DNA of 64,000 nt from Liolophura sinensis (lineage: Eukaryota > Mollusca > Polyplacophora > Chitonida > Chitonidae): assembly GCF_032854445.1 (NCBI RefSeq), contig NC_088295.1:9845385-9909384 (forward strand), given 5' to 3'. The position numbers and the translations under genes are program-made. The notes below the pieces were generated by a model that did no database searches, was not told the DNA's origin, and saw only the letters and a list, made by a program, of their open reading frames with translations. Shown piece by piece: positions 1-13,200 of the stretch (position 1 is its first letter; every line of letters starts with the position of its first letter).

Positions 1-345
1 TTGCTTTAAATAATGTTTCTTGATACTGATAAGTAACCACTGTGACATTGAGAGAACTAAATGGATAAGATTTATGTAGTACACAAAATATGAAGTCACA
101 AAGTATGGAGGCCCATTATGTTCTTATTACTTTGATTAAAATGTAAGTTTGAACTGTAAAAAATAATTCGGCACTCGCCGGACCTTGATTTCGGAAGGAT
201 CAACGTGGCTTTGCCATCTCTGTTTCTTTACTGGAAATATTGCTGTTGCAGGTATTTCCAGTGGGAGTCCATATATGATGTCCTGTACATCCAGTGGCTT
301 GTGTATGAGCTGCCTCATTCCCTCATATATATATCCGGTGTTACA

Positions 346-548
346 CTATTACAGTACAGAAATTGTCTGACTAAGTGCTTTATGTGCTATTACAGCACAG
401 ACATTGTCTGACTAAGTGCAACATGTGCTATTACAGTACAGACATTGTCTGACTAAGTGCTATATGTGCTATTACAGTACAGACATTGTCTGACTAAGTG
501 CTATTACAGTACAGACATTGTCTGACTGCTATATGTGCTATATGTGCT
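346..548. repeat. Minisatellite, about 41-bp unit, about 5 copies
   Basis: The unit carries 'TTACAGTACAGACATTGTCT' then GACTAAGTGC and a short TATATGTGC segment. The last copies lose part of the unit. It lies in PRIMPOL non-coding DNA at the left edge. Confidence 0.85.
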
Positions 549-552
549 CAAT

Positions 553-770
553 GGCCTGAAGGGCTGAAACAGGACTCAGTGGCTGGAATAAGGACTGATA
601 CAGCATTCAACAACGTGAATAAGTGCTGATACAGGTCTTGATGGCTGGAGTAAGGGCTCATACAGCACTCCATTGCGGGAATAAGGCTGACAGAGCATTC
701 AATAGCAAGAATAATGGCTGATAGAGCATTCATTGGTGGAAAGGGCTGATGGAGCACACAATGAGGATTG
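553..770. repeat. Degenerate tandem repeat, about 33-36 bp unit
   Basis: There are about seven diverged copies of 'GGCTGATACAGCATTCAAT' followed by GGCNGGAATAA. It directly follows the 41-bp array. The open frame on the minus strand here is a by-product of repetition and not a gene. From 770 to 1206 I see nothing recognisable. Confidence 0.65.
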
Positions 771-1206
771 AAAGGGTCTACATACAAAGGGCTGTCGAGA
801 CGCTTTACGTAGGTATAAAAACGTAAGGGACCTGCAAACAAGGAAAAATCGTGAGTGATCTGCTGAGGGTCAAGCTACAGGATCAACAAGTGTCAGTAAC
901 TTCCATCATCTGAACATCCCCCCAGAGATTAGAGGTGAATGAACAGATCGGTGCAGAGTGTCAATTTTAGCAGGTACAGACTAAATAAGTGGTCTAATTC
1001 TGCAGGAATGCACATATCCTCAAAAGCAGAAATTCGATACTGTAGGTCACAGGGACAAATGCTTTCAGTTCTATATCAAAGCCAGGACTAAGTTTTGTGA
1101 AAATTGAAATGTCTTGCACATTGTTGTTTATGTGCATTACTTCTGACAAAGGTGTGCTGTAGTTGAGGTACTAGCTAGGTGAGTGAAGAGGGTGGAATAG
1201 AGTTAC

Positions 1207-1267
1207 CTGCCGACTTGTAGTTCTGAGAGCGACACTCCGGGTCATGGCACTTCTGATAGTACACACC
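1207..1267 (-). CDS. PRIMPOL: PRIMPOL exon, second half of the zinc finger
   Basis: This 61-nt exon has acceptor TTGCAG and donor GTAACT. It reads 'GVYYQKCHDPECRSQNYKSA'. The two Cys of 'KCHDPEC' are zinc ligands three and four of the CHCC finger that controls primase activity and primer length. It ends in phase 1. No downstream exon with the family's C-terminal sequence could be identified within the remaining 1.2 kb. Confidence 0.94.
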
Positions 1268-4200
1268 CTGCAACAGGTCTGCTATAAACCTGAAAATATC
1301 CCAATAAAGGGAATCAGTTTAAAAACATGGTACTGGTACCTATCTAACTGTAAGAGTAAAAAATTCAGTTCTCAGTTATCAAATTTAATACACAACCTTA
1401 AATTCACTATAAAAAAAAATGATTGGGTAATTTTTTTTTTTAAATCACAAGGATTTCAAATTCCAATCTGAAGTAGGTAATTTCAGTGATCTATGGATAA
1501 TTAAAGTTATTTACAACAATACCATGTTCTTATTTTGAACTGGCAAAATGACACCAAAAATATTAATAATTTAAAATTCACTGAATTAGATTTACATACC
1601 ACTTAATAAAAAAATAAGTGGTAAAAAAAATATGATATAAATTTTAACTTGAAATGAAAAAGAAAAGGAAGAAAACTAATTTATTTATATATGTATTTGT
1701 TCACTTATTTGATCATTGTTTTACACCATACTCAAAAATATTTATTCATTTAAACAATGGACATGGACGAGTCCAAGAAACCAACTAAAGCAAACTGCTG
1801 AAATGATGGAAACCAGTCTTAGGATAAGACACGAACATGATGTTGTTACTCTTGTGGTGGCGCTGCACGTTGTCACACCACCTGTAGTGGGCGATGTCGT
1901 AGACCAACAGCTCCCCCTGGCTGAAGTAGGTCCAGTGTCGGATTGCGCCTCTCACCCCATCCTGACTCAGCTGGCCACTGATGAAGTCATCAATCTCTGG
2001 GTAGGGTGATTTCTGGTAACCTTCAAGGAAGCCTGAATCACCAAACAGACAAGAGTCATGAAACATGGCCCGAGCAGGCTGAAAACGTTTTAACATGCTA
2101 ACACAGCTCCAAAAACTAAGATGGGATCTCTGACCTCTCTGTAACAAGTCATCCATTAATTTAAGAGATGCAGAGAGAAGCTCCTGTCTTTGTATAAGGC
2201 AGATGTCAGGAGATGATTTACCAACTCTCCATTTTGCTTTTATTTTAGGCGAAAACATTTAAACTGGACATTTCCTCCACTAAAGAGCAATTTGGTTTTT
2301 ACAACTATCAGTCACTGTACTTATGACACATTTAAGAATAAGCAATGCTGGGGAAAGTGTTATTGTTAATATAGCATTAGAAAAAAGCACAGTCACCTTA
2401 ATTGCCCTAAAACTTTGTCCCCAATAAGTGAATTCTTAGAAGCAAATAAAGTTAATACAATATCACTTTTTCAGCTGGAACTTCATTTTTCTGAAAGGAT
2501 ATGCATGGTCCCACATTCCAACTAAACCACAAAATACCGCTCTAAGATCATCAGTCTCAGAATCAGGCAAAAGGAGTAATTCCAGTGGGATTTTAGGTCA
2601 AATCAGGCAAAAGGAGTAATTCCAGTGGGATTTTAGGTCAAATCAGGCAAGGGGAGTAATTCCAGTGGGATTTTAGGTCAAATACCATATACACCCTAAT
2701 TCCTCAACGATTTGCATTTGAAAGAGCAACTTTCACTGCAAGTTATGCACATTTCTAATTTGATCTTGGAGATGAAAGCTACACTGCTTGGATTGACCAG
2801 TTTCAGGGCTTCACAGAAAGTACAATTTTAACAGCCTACTAAGAATAATGCCTTGAGAATACATGTGTGCTTGAATAAAAACTTTGCAAACGTGAAAATG
2901 TGAAAAAATTACAGTAATGCTATAAATTCCATCACCATTATGTATCCAACATTTGCACATCTTCATTCTACAGGACTCCATCCACCACATCATGCTGGTA
3001 TTCAACACCAATAAGGTAACCTATTTAACTGGCATAATCACTCTCTCATGGCGTACTGCATGTATATCAGGGGTGATTCAGCCTTTGCACCACTCTGTTC
3101 ACCATATTTAATGACAAGGTGAGGAATTACCAGTTACCTTTCTGTGATGCCACTGATCTGTCTGTATTCTGACTATAAAATAGCTGCCTGTTTTGTGACC
3201 CGTTCTGAGTTTCAAATGTCAGAATCTTCAATTTGCTGCTGTATCTATAACAGAAAGAAAACTTTTACCCACATGTACAATGATTTTTTAATGGAGTCTT
3301 GTTTATTGCCATTCTTAAAAATTTACCACACATTTAATGCACAGCACACAGACAGAACACCACAAAGTCTGAACAGATCATTTATTACAATGTTTACAGC
3401 TGGTTTGTCACCCATAGCGATTAATGCACTCTATGTGCATTCATAGCACATAGACACACAGCTCTAGGCTGACAATTTATCTGAGAACTTACTGCTGCTT
3501 TGTCACATTTAAATGATAAACTTTTATATATTGTCACACAACTCCTACATGACGGTTTATTACAGTATATACGGCTGGTCTGTCATGCCTGGCATTTCCC
3601 CTTTTCACTCTCTCTGACAGCTCATTTTTCCAGGTCAGCTTGAATCAGATCCAGCAGGAGAAAATGCAACAATCAAATATTGACCCTGCTTTAATTAATT
3701 GTAGACTTTTCACTTGCTCCAGAAGGTTTTGCATGGCACAAGAAAACAGGGGGCAGAGATAAAAGGTCTGGGCTGAGAGATACTGGGCGAGGAATTGACA
3801 CTATTCTGGTCGATACCCTGACCAGGTACGCAACACCAGGTCATCAAACCTGTGGGGTGAGGTGCTGTCAGGTTAACATTAGTACAGCACCCATGACAAC
3901 TGAACTGTGCAGATTATGACCAGTGCTATTCAGTTTATCTGGATTAAAAATCGGACCACATTTCAATCCTACGGAGGTGAAGCATGCATGAAGGTTCCTA
4001 GTAAAAAATGATACTTCAAAAGATTTGTGCACTGAAAAATAACTGATTATCTGATGAGAATTAAATAAATGGGGATGACTTTGTTGGATTCAGCTGCTGT
4101 CATAAAGTTCATGTTAAAGCACAGAACACTGACAAGATGTCAATTGCACTAATCATATCAATGAGAATATGTTACTGGGATACAGTGCATTTCAACTTCC

Positions 4201-7200
4201 TTGCTCAGATAAAAGAATCGCCCTTTTTTCAGTGGAATGGTGTTTTATTCTGTATTAGTGTCACACTGGAGATAAATTGGCTTACCCAGGAGCCACTGGG
4301 GGTGGGGGGGGGGAGCTCCTGGGTAAAAAAATGTCAAAGTTCACCATAAATGTCACCTGGTAAGGTCTGGGTAATGTTAGCTCACATTCTGAACAAGGGA
4401 CTCTCTTAGCCATTATCCTACAGGGACCAAAGACCCTGGGTAACATCACATAACTGCTGGAATGTTAAGATATCCCCACCCCACTAGCCACCGCTCTTTT
4501 ATCGCTGTATGGCTATACTGTTCAGGGCACCACTCTGTTAGTCCTCTTAACAACAGGATACATGGCTTTAGTCCAGGCTATTAAACATGACATAGTTTAT
4601 CACCCGAATCCAACTACTGCCACTACAGTAATGAACAATAAACTCAACTTCAAAACGAACAAAACGAAAATGTTCGAAATGATGGATAGGGGCCTGGGTG
4701 ACCGTCGTCCAGTGGTCAGCGTGTTACTGTACCACAATGACAAAGGAGCATCTCACCAATGCAATCTCTGTGAGTTCAAGTCTAGCTCTGGCTGGCTTTC
4801 TCGCCGGATGAAGATGTGAAGGTTTGCCAGCAATCTGCAGATGGTCGTGGGTTCTCCCATATAGAACATCAATGGTCTCTGCCTGGTTTTTCTCCCACCA
4901 TAATACTGGCTGCTGTCGTTTAAGTGAAATATCCTTGGGTATAATGTAAAACACCAATGAAATAAATACATCAATAATGGATATACACAATGATGCATTA
5001 TCTTAAAGGTTTAATGCTTACAGGACAGTATATTCTACATTCTAAAAATACGAGGGCAAATGTTTTACACCATCATATTGTGAGCAAAATGAAACTTAAC
5101 AGAGGTGGCCCAGAATGGAAAATGCCCTAAATTGTAGACATTCATCACAGGTATATTCTGTCAACTTTGTTGTAGGCATAAATCACAGGCATATTGTCAC
5201 CCTGTAGCGGGCATAAATCACAGATATATTCTGTCACCTTTGTTGCAGGCATTAATCACAGGTATATTCTGTCACCTTTGTTGTAGGCATAAATCACATA
5301 TATATTGTCACCTTTATTGCAGGCATTAAATCGCAGGTATATTCAGTCACCTTTGTTGCAGGCATTAATCACAGGTATATTCTGTCACCTTTGTTGTAGG
5401 CATAAATCACAGATATATTGCCACCTTTGTTGCAGGCATTAATCACAGGTGTATTGTCACCTTTGTTGCAGGCATTAATCACAGGTATATTCCGTCACCT
5501 TTGTTGTAGGCATAAATCACATATATATTGTCACCTTTGTTGCAGGCATTAATGACAGGTATATTCTGTCACCTTTGTTGCAGGCATAAATCACAGGTAT
5601 ACTCCGTCACCTTTGTTGTAGGCATAAATCACATATATATTGTCACCTTTGTTGCAGGCATTAATCACAGGTATATTCTGTCAACTTTGTTGTAGGCATA
5701 AATCACAGGTATATTCTGTCACCTTTGTTGCAGGCATTAATCACAGGTATATTCCGTCACCTTTCTTGTAGGCATAAATCACAGGTATATTCTGTCACCT
5801 TTGTTGTAGGCATAAATCACAGATATATTGCCACCTTTGTTGCAGGCATTAATCACAGGTATATTGTCACCTTTGTTGCAGGCATTAATCACAGGTATAT
5901 TCTGTCACCTTTGTTGTAGGCATAAATCACAGGTATACTCCGTCACCTTTGTTGTAGGCATAAATCACATATATATTGTCACCTTTGTTGCAGGCATTAA
6001 TCACAGGTATATTCCGTCACCTTTGTTGTAGGCATAAATCACAGGTATATTCTGTCACCTTTGTTGCAGGCATTAATCACAGGTATATTCCGTCACCTTT
6101 GTTGTAGGCATAAATCACAGATATATTGTCACCTTTGTTGCAGGCATTAATCACAGGTATATTCTGTCACCTTTGTTGTAGGCATAAATCACAGATACAT
6201 TTTGTCGCCTTTGTTGTAGGCATTAATCACAGGTATATTCTGTCACCTTTGCTGTGGGCATTAATCACAGGTATATTGTCATCTTTGTTGTACGCATTAA
6301 TCACAGGTGTATTCTGTCACCTTTGTTGCAGGCATTAATCGCAGGCATATTCTTTTACCTTTGATGCAGGCATTAATCACAGGTATACCTGTCACCTTTG
6401 CTGTGGGCATTAATCACAGATACATTCTGTCACCTTTGCTGTAGGCATCTTTGTTGTTGGCCATGCTTGAAATTTAGCCCTGTCTTCATAATCAGATCAC
6501 AACTTGTAAGCGCAATTACAACTAAATATTCATAAATATAAATATTAAAGAATTATGATGATAAAATCTCCTTGACCCATATTATCCAAACTATTAAAGA
6601 CTGTAGCAGACCAACTTTTGTGCCAGTCAATTTAAACCATGCCTATTTCCTTATCAATTAATTTAGATTCTAAAAATAATGCTGATGGAAATAATGCCTA
6701 GGCTGACTAGGCTTGGAAGTGAGCTCATCTCAAAGATACAGTTCAATTAACAGGGGCTATGACTATTCCATGCAGAGACCCTCTTGGCAGATCTACCTCA
6801 GTACCCATTACCCACGATATGGGGGGTCCACACGATAAGGACCACTCAGCTAAGGGCCGTTTCTCAAGTCCATGCAACTGCATGTATTATGGCAGCCCTA
6901 TGCAGCCTAAAACTTGCTTTCATGTTCTTCAACCATAAAAATTGCACCATTAAATGAAGTTAGTTTTCCAGACCAAAATTAACTAGTTTTTTGCTCAGGG
7001 TTTATCATTACTTTTTGTTTGGGTTTTTAATTACTTTTTGCTTGGGGTTTAACATTACTTTTTGCTTGGGGTTTAACATTAATTTTTGCTTGGGGTTTAA
7101 CATTACTTTTTGCTTGGGGTTTAACATTACTTTTTGCTTGGGGTTTAACATTACTTTTTGCTTGGGGTTTAACATTAATTTTTGTTTGGGTTTAACATTA

Positions 7201-10200
7201 TTATTTGCTTGGGGTTTAACATTACTTTTCGCTTGGCGTTTAACATTACTTTTCGCTTGGGTTTAACATTATTATTTGCTTGGGTTTAAAATTACTTTTT
7301 GCTTGGGTTTAAAATTACTTTTTGCTTGGGTTTAACATTACTTTCAACCTCATTTAAGTCATAACCATACATGTACTTAGATATTTACAGTGCTGCACAA
7401 CTGAAATACCATGCATACGGTACTATGCACAACACCCACTCATGAAGTCCACAGTACATTAACACAGAAAACTGAATGATTAGTGCCTGACCTATGGTGT
7501 AATACTGATCACCAAGCCATCAGGTGATCCTTCACCGTTTTTATTTTAGCTTTCCCAGTACCCTCTTTGTATTCAAAAAGACAAAGTTGTCATGGGTGCT
7601 TACTGTGAAAAAGAAATTTCTTGCCCACCTTCCACGAGTGTTCAGATAGGTTCACATTTATGAAACCAACCATTTTCTTTATAAGGATGACCTCATGGAA
7701 GAGCCAAGATGATCAGTTTTCAGGTCCTAGCTATGTGTTGAGATAGGTTCACATTTTTAGACGAACCATTTTTTTAAGGATGGCCTCATGGAAGAGCCAA
7801 GATGACCAGTTTTCAGGTCCTAGCTATGTGTTGAGATAGGTTCACATTTTTTGTAAGGATGGTCTCATGGAAGAGCCAAGATGACTAGTTTTCAGGTCCT
7901 ACCTATGTGTTCAGATAGGTTCACATTTTTAGACGAACCATTGTTTTATGGATGGCCTCATGGAAGAGGCAAGATGAAGATTTTGTGCAACCCTGCTAAT
8001 TTTATACAAACCTGCAAATAAAAGTTCTCTTTGGTAACATGGAATGCAGATTTCACAGACACTGTTAAATGAATAAAATGTGCATGACCTCCTGTTGCCT
8101 TTAGGAAGTGAAAGTAACCTTGATTTCATGAAGCAAACTACACTCTGTAAACTAAATAAGGCCAACAACTATAAACAACATTGGAAAGGTAACAATGCCT
8201 TCCTTTCCTTCCTAGATGTTCTACTCGATGTGACTGTCCAAAGACCATTTTTCCGGTAGCTGAAGGCAAACTAAACCAGTGTCACATGACAACTCCCAAT
8301 TGTTTCCCTGAGATATACAAGTGTAACCCACAGGAGATTTCTTTTAAAAATTCACTATTCATTCATACATGTACTTTCTTTTTTATTTCTTCTGCTGATG
8401 ATGTACCAGAAAAGCAATGTCACAGTTTCCCGGTAACAAAATTTCCGGACAATGCTCTAGTAATTTATTCCATAAAAATTACACACTATTATGTTGACAT
8501 TTAATTGGAGAAATAATATTTAATTGGATTATGCTTTGCAAAATAGACTAAATGAAATCTCCCATTTTTTCCCCCATATTGATATGATCTAGTGGTATAT
8601 GTATACTGTGGGAATCACTAGCTATACCTTCAGCCCTACCTCCATGCAACAGACTTTCGTGATGCATTAGAGGTAAGAATAAATTTTAAGCCTTACGAAT
8701 CATATGCCTTTAATACACCCTTTCTTTAGGTGCTACTATTTCTCTCCATTCATACAATTTCCTGTCTGCCAGTAAAATGGGCACAACAGTCTGGATGTGG
8801 GGAAAACACAACTGAATTCTGAGGTTTGAACCACACATTTACCTCTGCTGTGGGAAACCATCTTAGTCATGTGCCTTACTCAACCCCCTCAATTTAAAAA
8901 AAAAAAACATACGTGCAAACAGTAAGTCATGCATGGATGGTGAACTTATAAGAGCACACAAAAAATTGCTTTCCGGTTCAAGAGAAATAAGGTGGGTTAA
9001 GAGGCAAACAAATAAGGCTGAAAACAAAGTGATATCATAAGATGGTGAGAACAGGCTCCCTAACAAAGCAAGTTTTTTTACAACAATAGATTTTTCTTGT
9101 CAGACAACCCACCCTGCAGGCATCTTCCTATTGATGCACTGAGATTTCACACTCGCCATGTCTTTGTAAGATTTTCTCCATGTTCACAATGCTCCACAGT
9201 ACAATTCACTGCACTAAATTGCTCCCATTCACCCGGGAATAAAGTTATTTATTTTGTTGTACTTACATGTATATATCACTTTTCACAATAAAAAGGTTTT
9301 CTGAACAGGCTTTCTACTGCACTATGCATGTTTTTGTGTCAGTAAAGTTTCACACAGATTTCTAGGCTGTACATTTGTAAATGTAAATTGAATTTTTCCG
9401 ACTGACTCATTTTTCTTTTAATCTCTTTTTTTTTTCAGTCAAATCACGGCAGACATCTTTATTGTCTGTGAAGATCTATATGACATTGCAGTTCTTCACT
9501 TAACTCACACATACTTACACGTAAGACATCTGTGACATGCCATGCCACAAAAACATCTGGGAATCATGTACATCCTACTCTTAACAGCTGTCAAATAACT
9601 GATCAACAATACTGAGTTACTAAAAGCTGGTTTGCTGTCTTTAGTTAATCTTTCAAAAATGAAACTTTACTAAATCTTTAAAATTTGGTTACAAGTGAGG
9701 TGTCAATATTGAATATCAAAATATTAATCAAAGCTGTTATCCTACAGCACTGCCGGAGGGCCCTCATCACTAGTCTTTTACCACTTCTGGTAGCCTGGTG
9801 TCTATACAGTTCATGATAATGGGAAAAAGCATGAAAAAACAAAATGGAAAGTTATGTACTGGATTTGAACACTAGACTGCCAGGCATCATTCACAATTGG
9901 CCAAGTACTGAAAACTAGCATAGAGATTAGGTGGCTTTGACCTTCAGCTGCTGGCCGAGGACTAAAGACAGAAAGAATACATTGCAGAGCTGATGCCTGT
10001 TCCCATCATAAACTGCATTCACTGGTTTCATGCAGTCTAGCACAAAGCTCCCGTGCTTCTTACATAAGACAGTTTTGTCAATTTTTTGGTCATAACATGA
10101 AAACAACACAAGGTACAAAAATAATTCTTGCAGATTTGTAATCACGATTAAATGACATCAGGGGGCACCCCTGACCGTGTTTGTTGAATAAGGGTACAGA

Positions 10201-13200
10201 TATATTCTCACATCCTGCATATGATGTCAAATGTGTCTACTGAGTAGGTTATCTCCTTTTGTTGGGGTCCAACAATGGTTATATCCCTAAAGAGATTCAC
10301 CTATACATCCGTTTTCTGCACTGAATTGATGGGTCTTTGCAGGATAAATTCATTACATTATGTTACATTTTAAACTTTGTCACATTTTGTTGTATGCTAC
10401 ATTTTATACTTTGTCACATTTTGTTGCATGTGACATTTTACACTTGGTCAACTTTTGTTGAATGTTACATTTACACTTTGTCAACTTTTGTTGTATGTTA
10501 CATTTTACACTTTGTCACCTTTTGTTTTATGTTGCATTTTACATTTTGTCACCTTTTGTTGTAAGTTACATTTTACACTTTAGCACATTTTGTTGTATGT
10601 TACATTTTACACTTTGTCACCTTTTGTTATATGATACATTTTACACTTTGTCACATTTTGTTGTATGTGATATTTGATGTTTTGGCATATTTTTTTTTGT
10701 TTCACAGCAGGCCCAGGACCCCAATATTATATAACCCTACAACCTACGTTTCATAGTTAGTTCATATGCCCGTATATGTAGAATTTTGGACAAAAAACTC
10801 ATTACAATGTTGAGGTTTAATTGGTGATTCAGCAAAATTTATTAGAGTTAAACTGCAATTGTTACAACACTGATCTCAATTCAATCACATTGGTGAGAGT
10901 CTCCTAACCACTCAGCCACTGACCCGTCCTCCCTCTCCCCATCCCCACTCCTGAAAAAAGTATGCACCTTCTCCTGGTTATTCAGAACCCCGAGTTTACA
11001 TGTAGGTCCATAATAGAAAATTTTGAACTTTTTTTTTTGTCAATGAATAGACCAAAGAACTTTCTGACTGCTGAAGTCGATATACTTGCTGCTCCGCGTG
11101 CATATGGTGCAGCTATAGACACGTTTACTTACAACTGGCCTGTACTTTCTCAAAACCACACCCTACAAGCAATGGTGCAGATGAGTTTATTTCTCACAAT
11201 GTAGCACATAGGAAAGTACAAAAAAATATCTCAAAGCATTGTCTTTACTACAATAATAGTCTGTAATCAGAAATAGTAAAAAAGGATATTTAACATTAAA
11301 TTGAATTATTAAAAGTAAAATTTGAACTGCAAAGCAGTCCAGCTGCCATCTTAATCAATGTTAAAGCAATATCCTGGTAGTGCCATTTAAACTCTTCTAG
11401 TGAGAAAACTATTGATTGTAGATCAAATTGGTCTTACCTTACAGTAAGAGCATATCTTGGGCAACAATTTGGTGGACGTTTCAGATTTCTAGCTCTCATA
11501 GTTCTTGAGTTACAGGCCATTGAAATTACGTAACTATGTTCAAGTTTTTTGTTTACATTTCAAAAACTTGGACAGACAAAAACAAAAGCAGATTCAGAAT
11601 CTGTGGCCCAAAATACACCAACATACGTAAACAAAAAACCAGAAAGTTCAAAATTAGTCACAATTTGGACCACTAGCGAGCTTGTGTAATTATTAACACA
11701 AGTAATTGATTTTCTCAACCTTATCGTAACTCAGGAATCTCTACCTCCATGTCAAATTTCAGAATAATCTGTTCAGTGGTTCTTGAGGAGATGTTCAAAG
11801 GTTTTACACAAAATCAAATATGGCTGCCAAACCCTGTGACCTTGAAAAAAACAAAAAAAACAAATAGCCTTGTATACTACTTCAAGTATTGGGGAATTTT
11901 CCTGCAAAATTTCCGGTCACTCGGTCAAACAGTCTGGGCTGTAGCTTTCCCATTAAATCCATGGAATGAAAATACTGATAATCCAAACAAAAACAATAGG
12001 TGTCCCGCAGGACTACCTGTGTGGACCCCTAATAATGAACAACTGAGTATAGAGCTATTGACCAATCACCTACTAACCAAGCCCCCATCCTAACAGCAAC
12101 CACATTTGTGTTCACACAAAATATGACACTAAAATATGACACTAGTCTAGCATACTGGACATTACACATGCTGGTGGGCGCAAAACAGCAAGCTGGCAAA
12201 AGTTGTCTCCCCTTACCCATTCACACGATACAGAAATGGGCTAGGAGCTTTAGCACCTTAAAACCTGATGACAGTCTGCTCGCCAACACTGACTAAATAT
12301 TCTTCTGTACTCAGTATGTAGCTGTGTATGATGGGTGACTTGTGGTGGATAAAGCCATGTAAGTGAGTGAGTGAGTGAGTGCTTGGGGTTTAACGTCGTA
12401 CTCAACAATTTTTCAGTCATATGACGACGAAGGAATCATTAGGGTGCATGTACGTGTAATGTGCCTCCTTGTTGCAGGACGGATTTCCACCGCTCTTTTA
12501 TTTAGTGCTGCTTCACTGAGACGACTTACCGAAGGCAAGTAAGCCGCCCCGCCCAAGCCATTATACTGATACGGGTCAACCAGTCGTTGCACTATCCCCT
12601 TCATGCTGAACGCCAAGCGAGGAAGTTACAACTTCCTCTTTTAAAGTCTTAGGTGTGACTCGATCTAGGATTGATCCTGGATCTACCGGTCCCGAAGCGG
12701 ACGTAAAACCATGTGAATACGATTACATAGCTACAGAAAGATTTCATCAATGTAAATGGGAATCCACCTGAATATCACAATCTGAAAAGTAAGAGAGTCT
12801 CTGACCAATAAAAGAGAGCGACAACCAGATTGTGGTGGTCAGTATTAGTAGAATTATTTGTTCTTGATCAAGTAGATTCACGTCGAGCACAGTCTTAACT
12901 TTAATGAGTTTACTTAGACTTATCTCAAGGAATGTTTTTAGTTGAAAAGTTAGCATTTAACAGCACAAATTACGACCAAGTCTGATTATAGTCTAGGACA
13001 GCTTCACAATCATGGGCTTGCTCCATACAAGATTAGTATAGTAACACACATTAAGATTTATTTAATCAGGCCATATCAATTTAAATGTTTCTTTTAATGG
13101 CAGAATGAATCCTTTTTTAATGTTGGAGGATGCAACTTCATCAGCCAAGAGCATCTGATCTCCTCAGGCTAACATGCTGTACGACATGGCCAGAAACTGA

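Noticed and set aside
231..318. Minus-strand segment reading 'YGLPLEIPATAIFP' followed by a GTAAAG donor, considered as the next PRIMPOL exon
   Set aside because: It loosely resembles the family's segment after the zinc finger, but its acceptor options give the wrong phase after the exon ending at 1207, and the similarity is too short to trust.
5145..6460. Regularly spaced repeats considered as a CRISPR array
   Set aside because: There are no unique spacers: the units are directly tandem and the host is an animal genome.
6995..7345. TTGGGGTTTAA-like units considered as interstitial telomere repeats
   Set aside because: The 24-bp unit is not the TTAGGG animal telomere repeat, and the similarity to SINE ends explains it better.
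11749..12093. 114-residue plus-strand frame
   Set aside because: It contains an A-rich low-complexity stretch, no domain is recognised, and it is antisense in a PRIMPOL intron.
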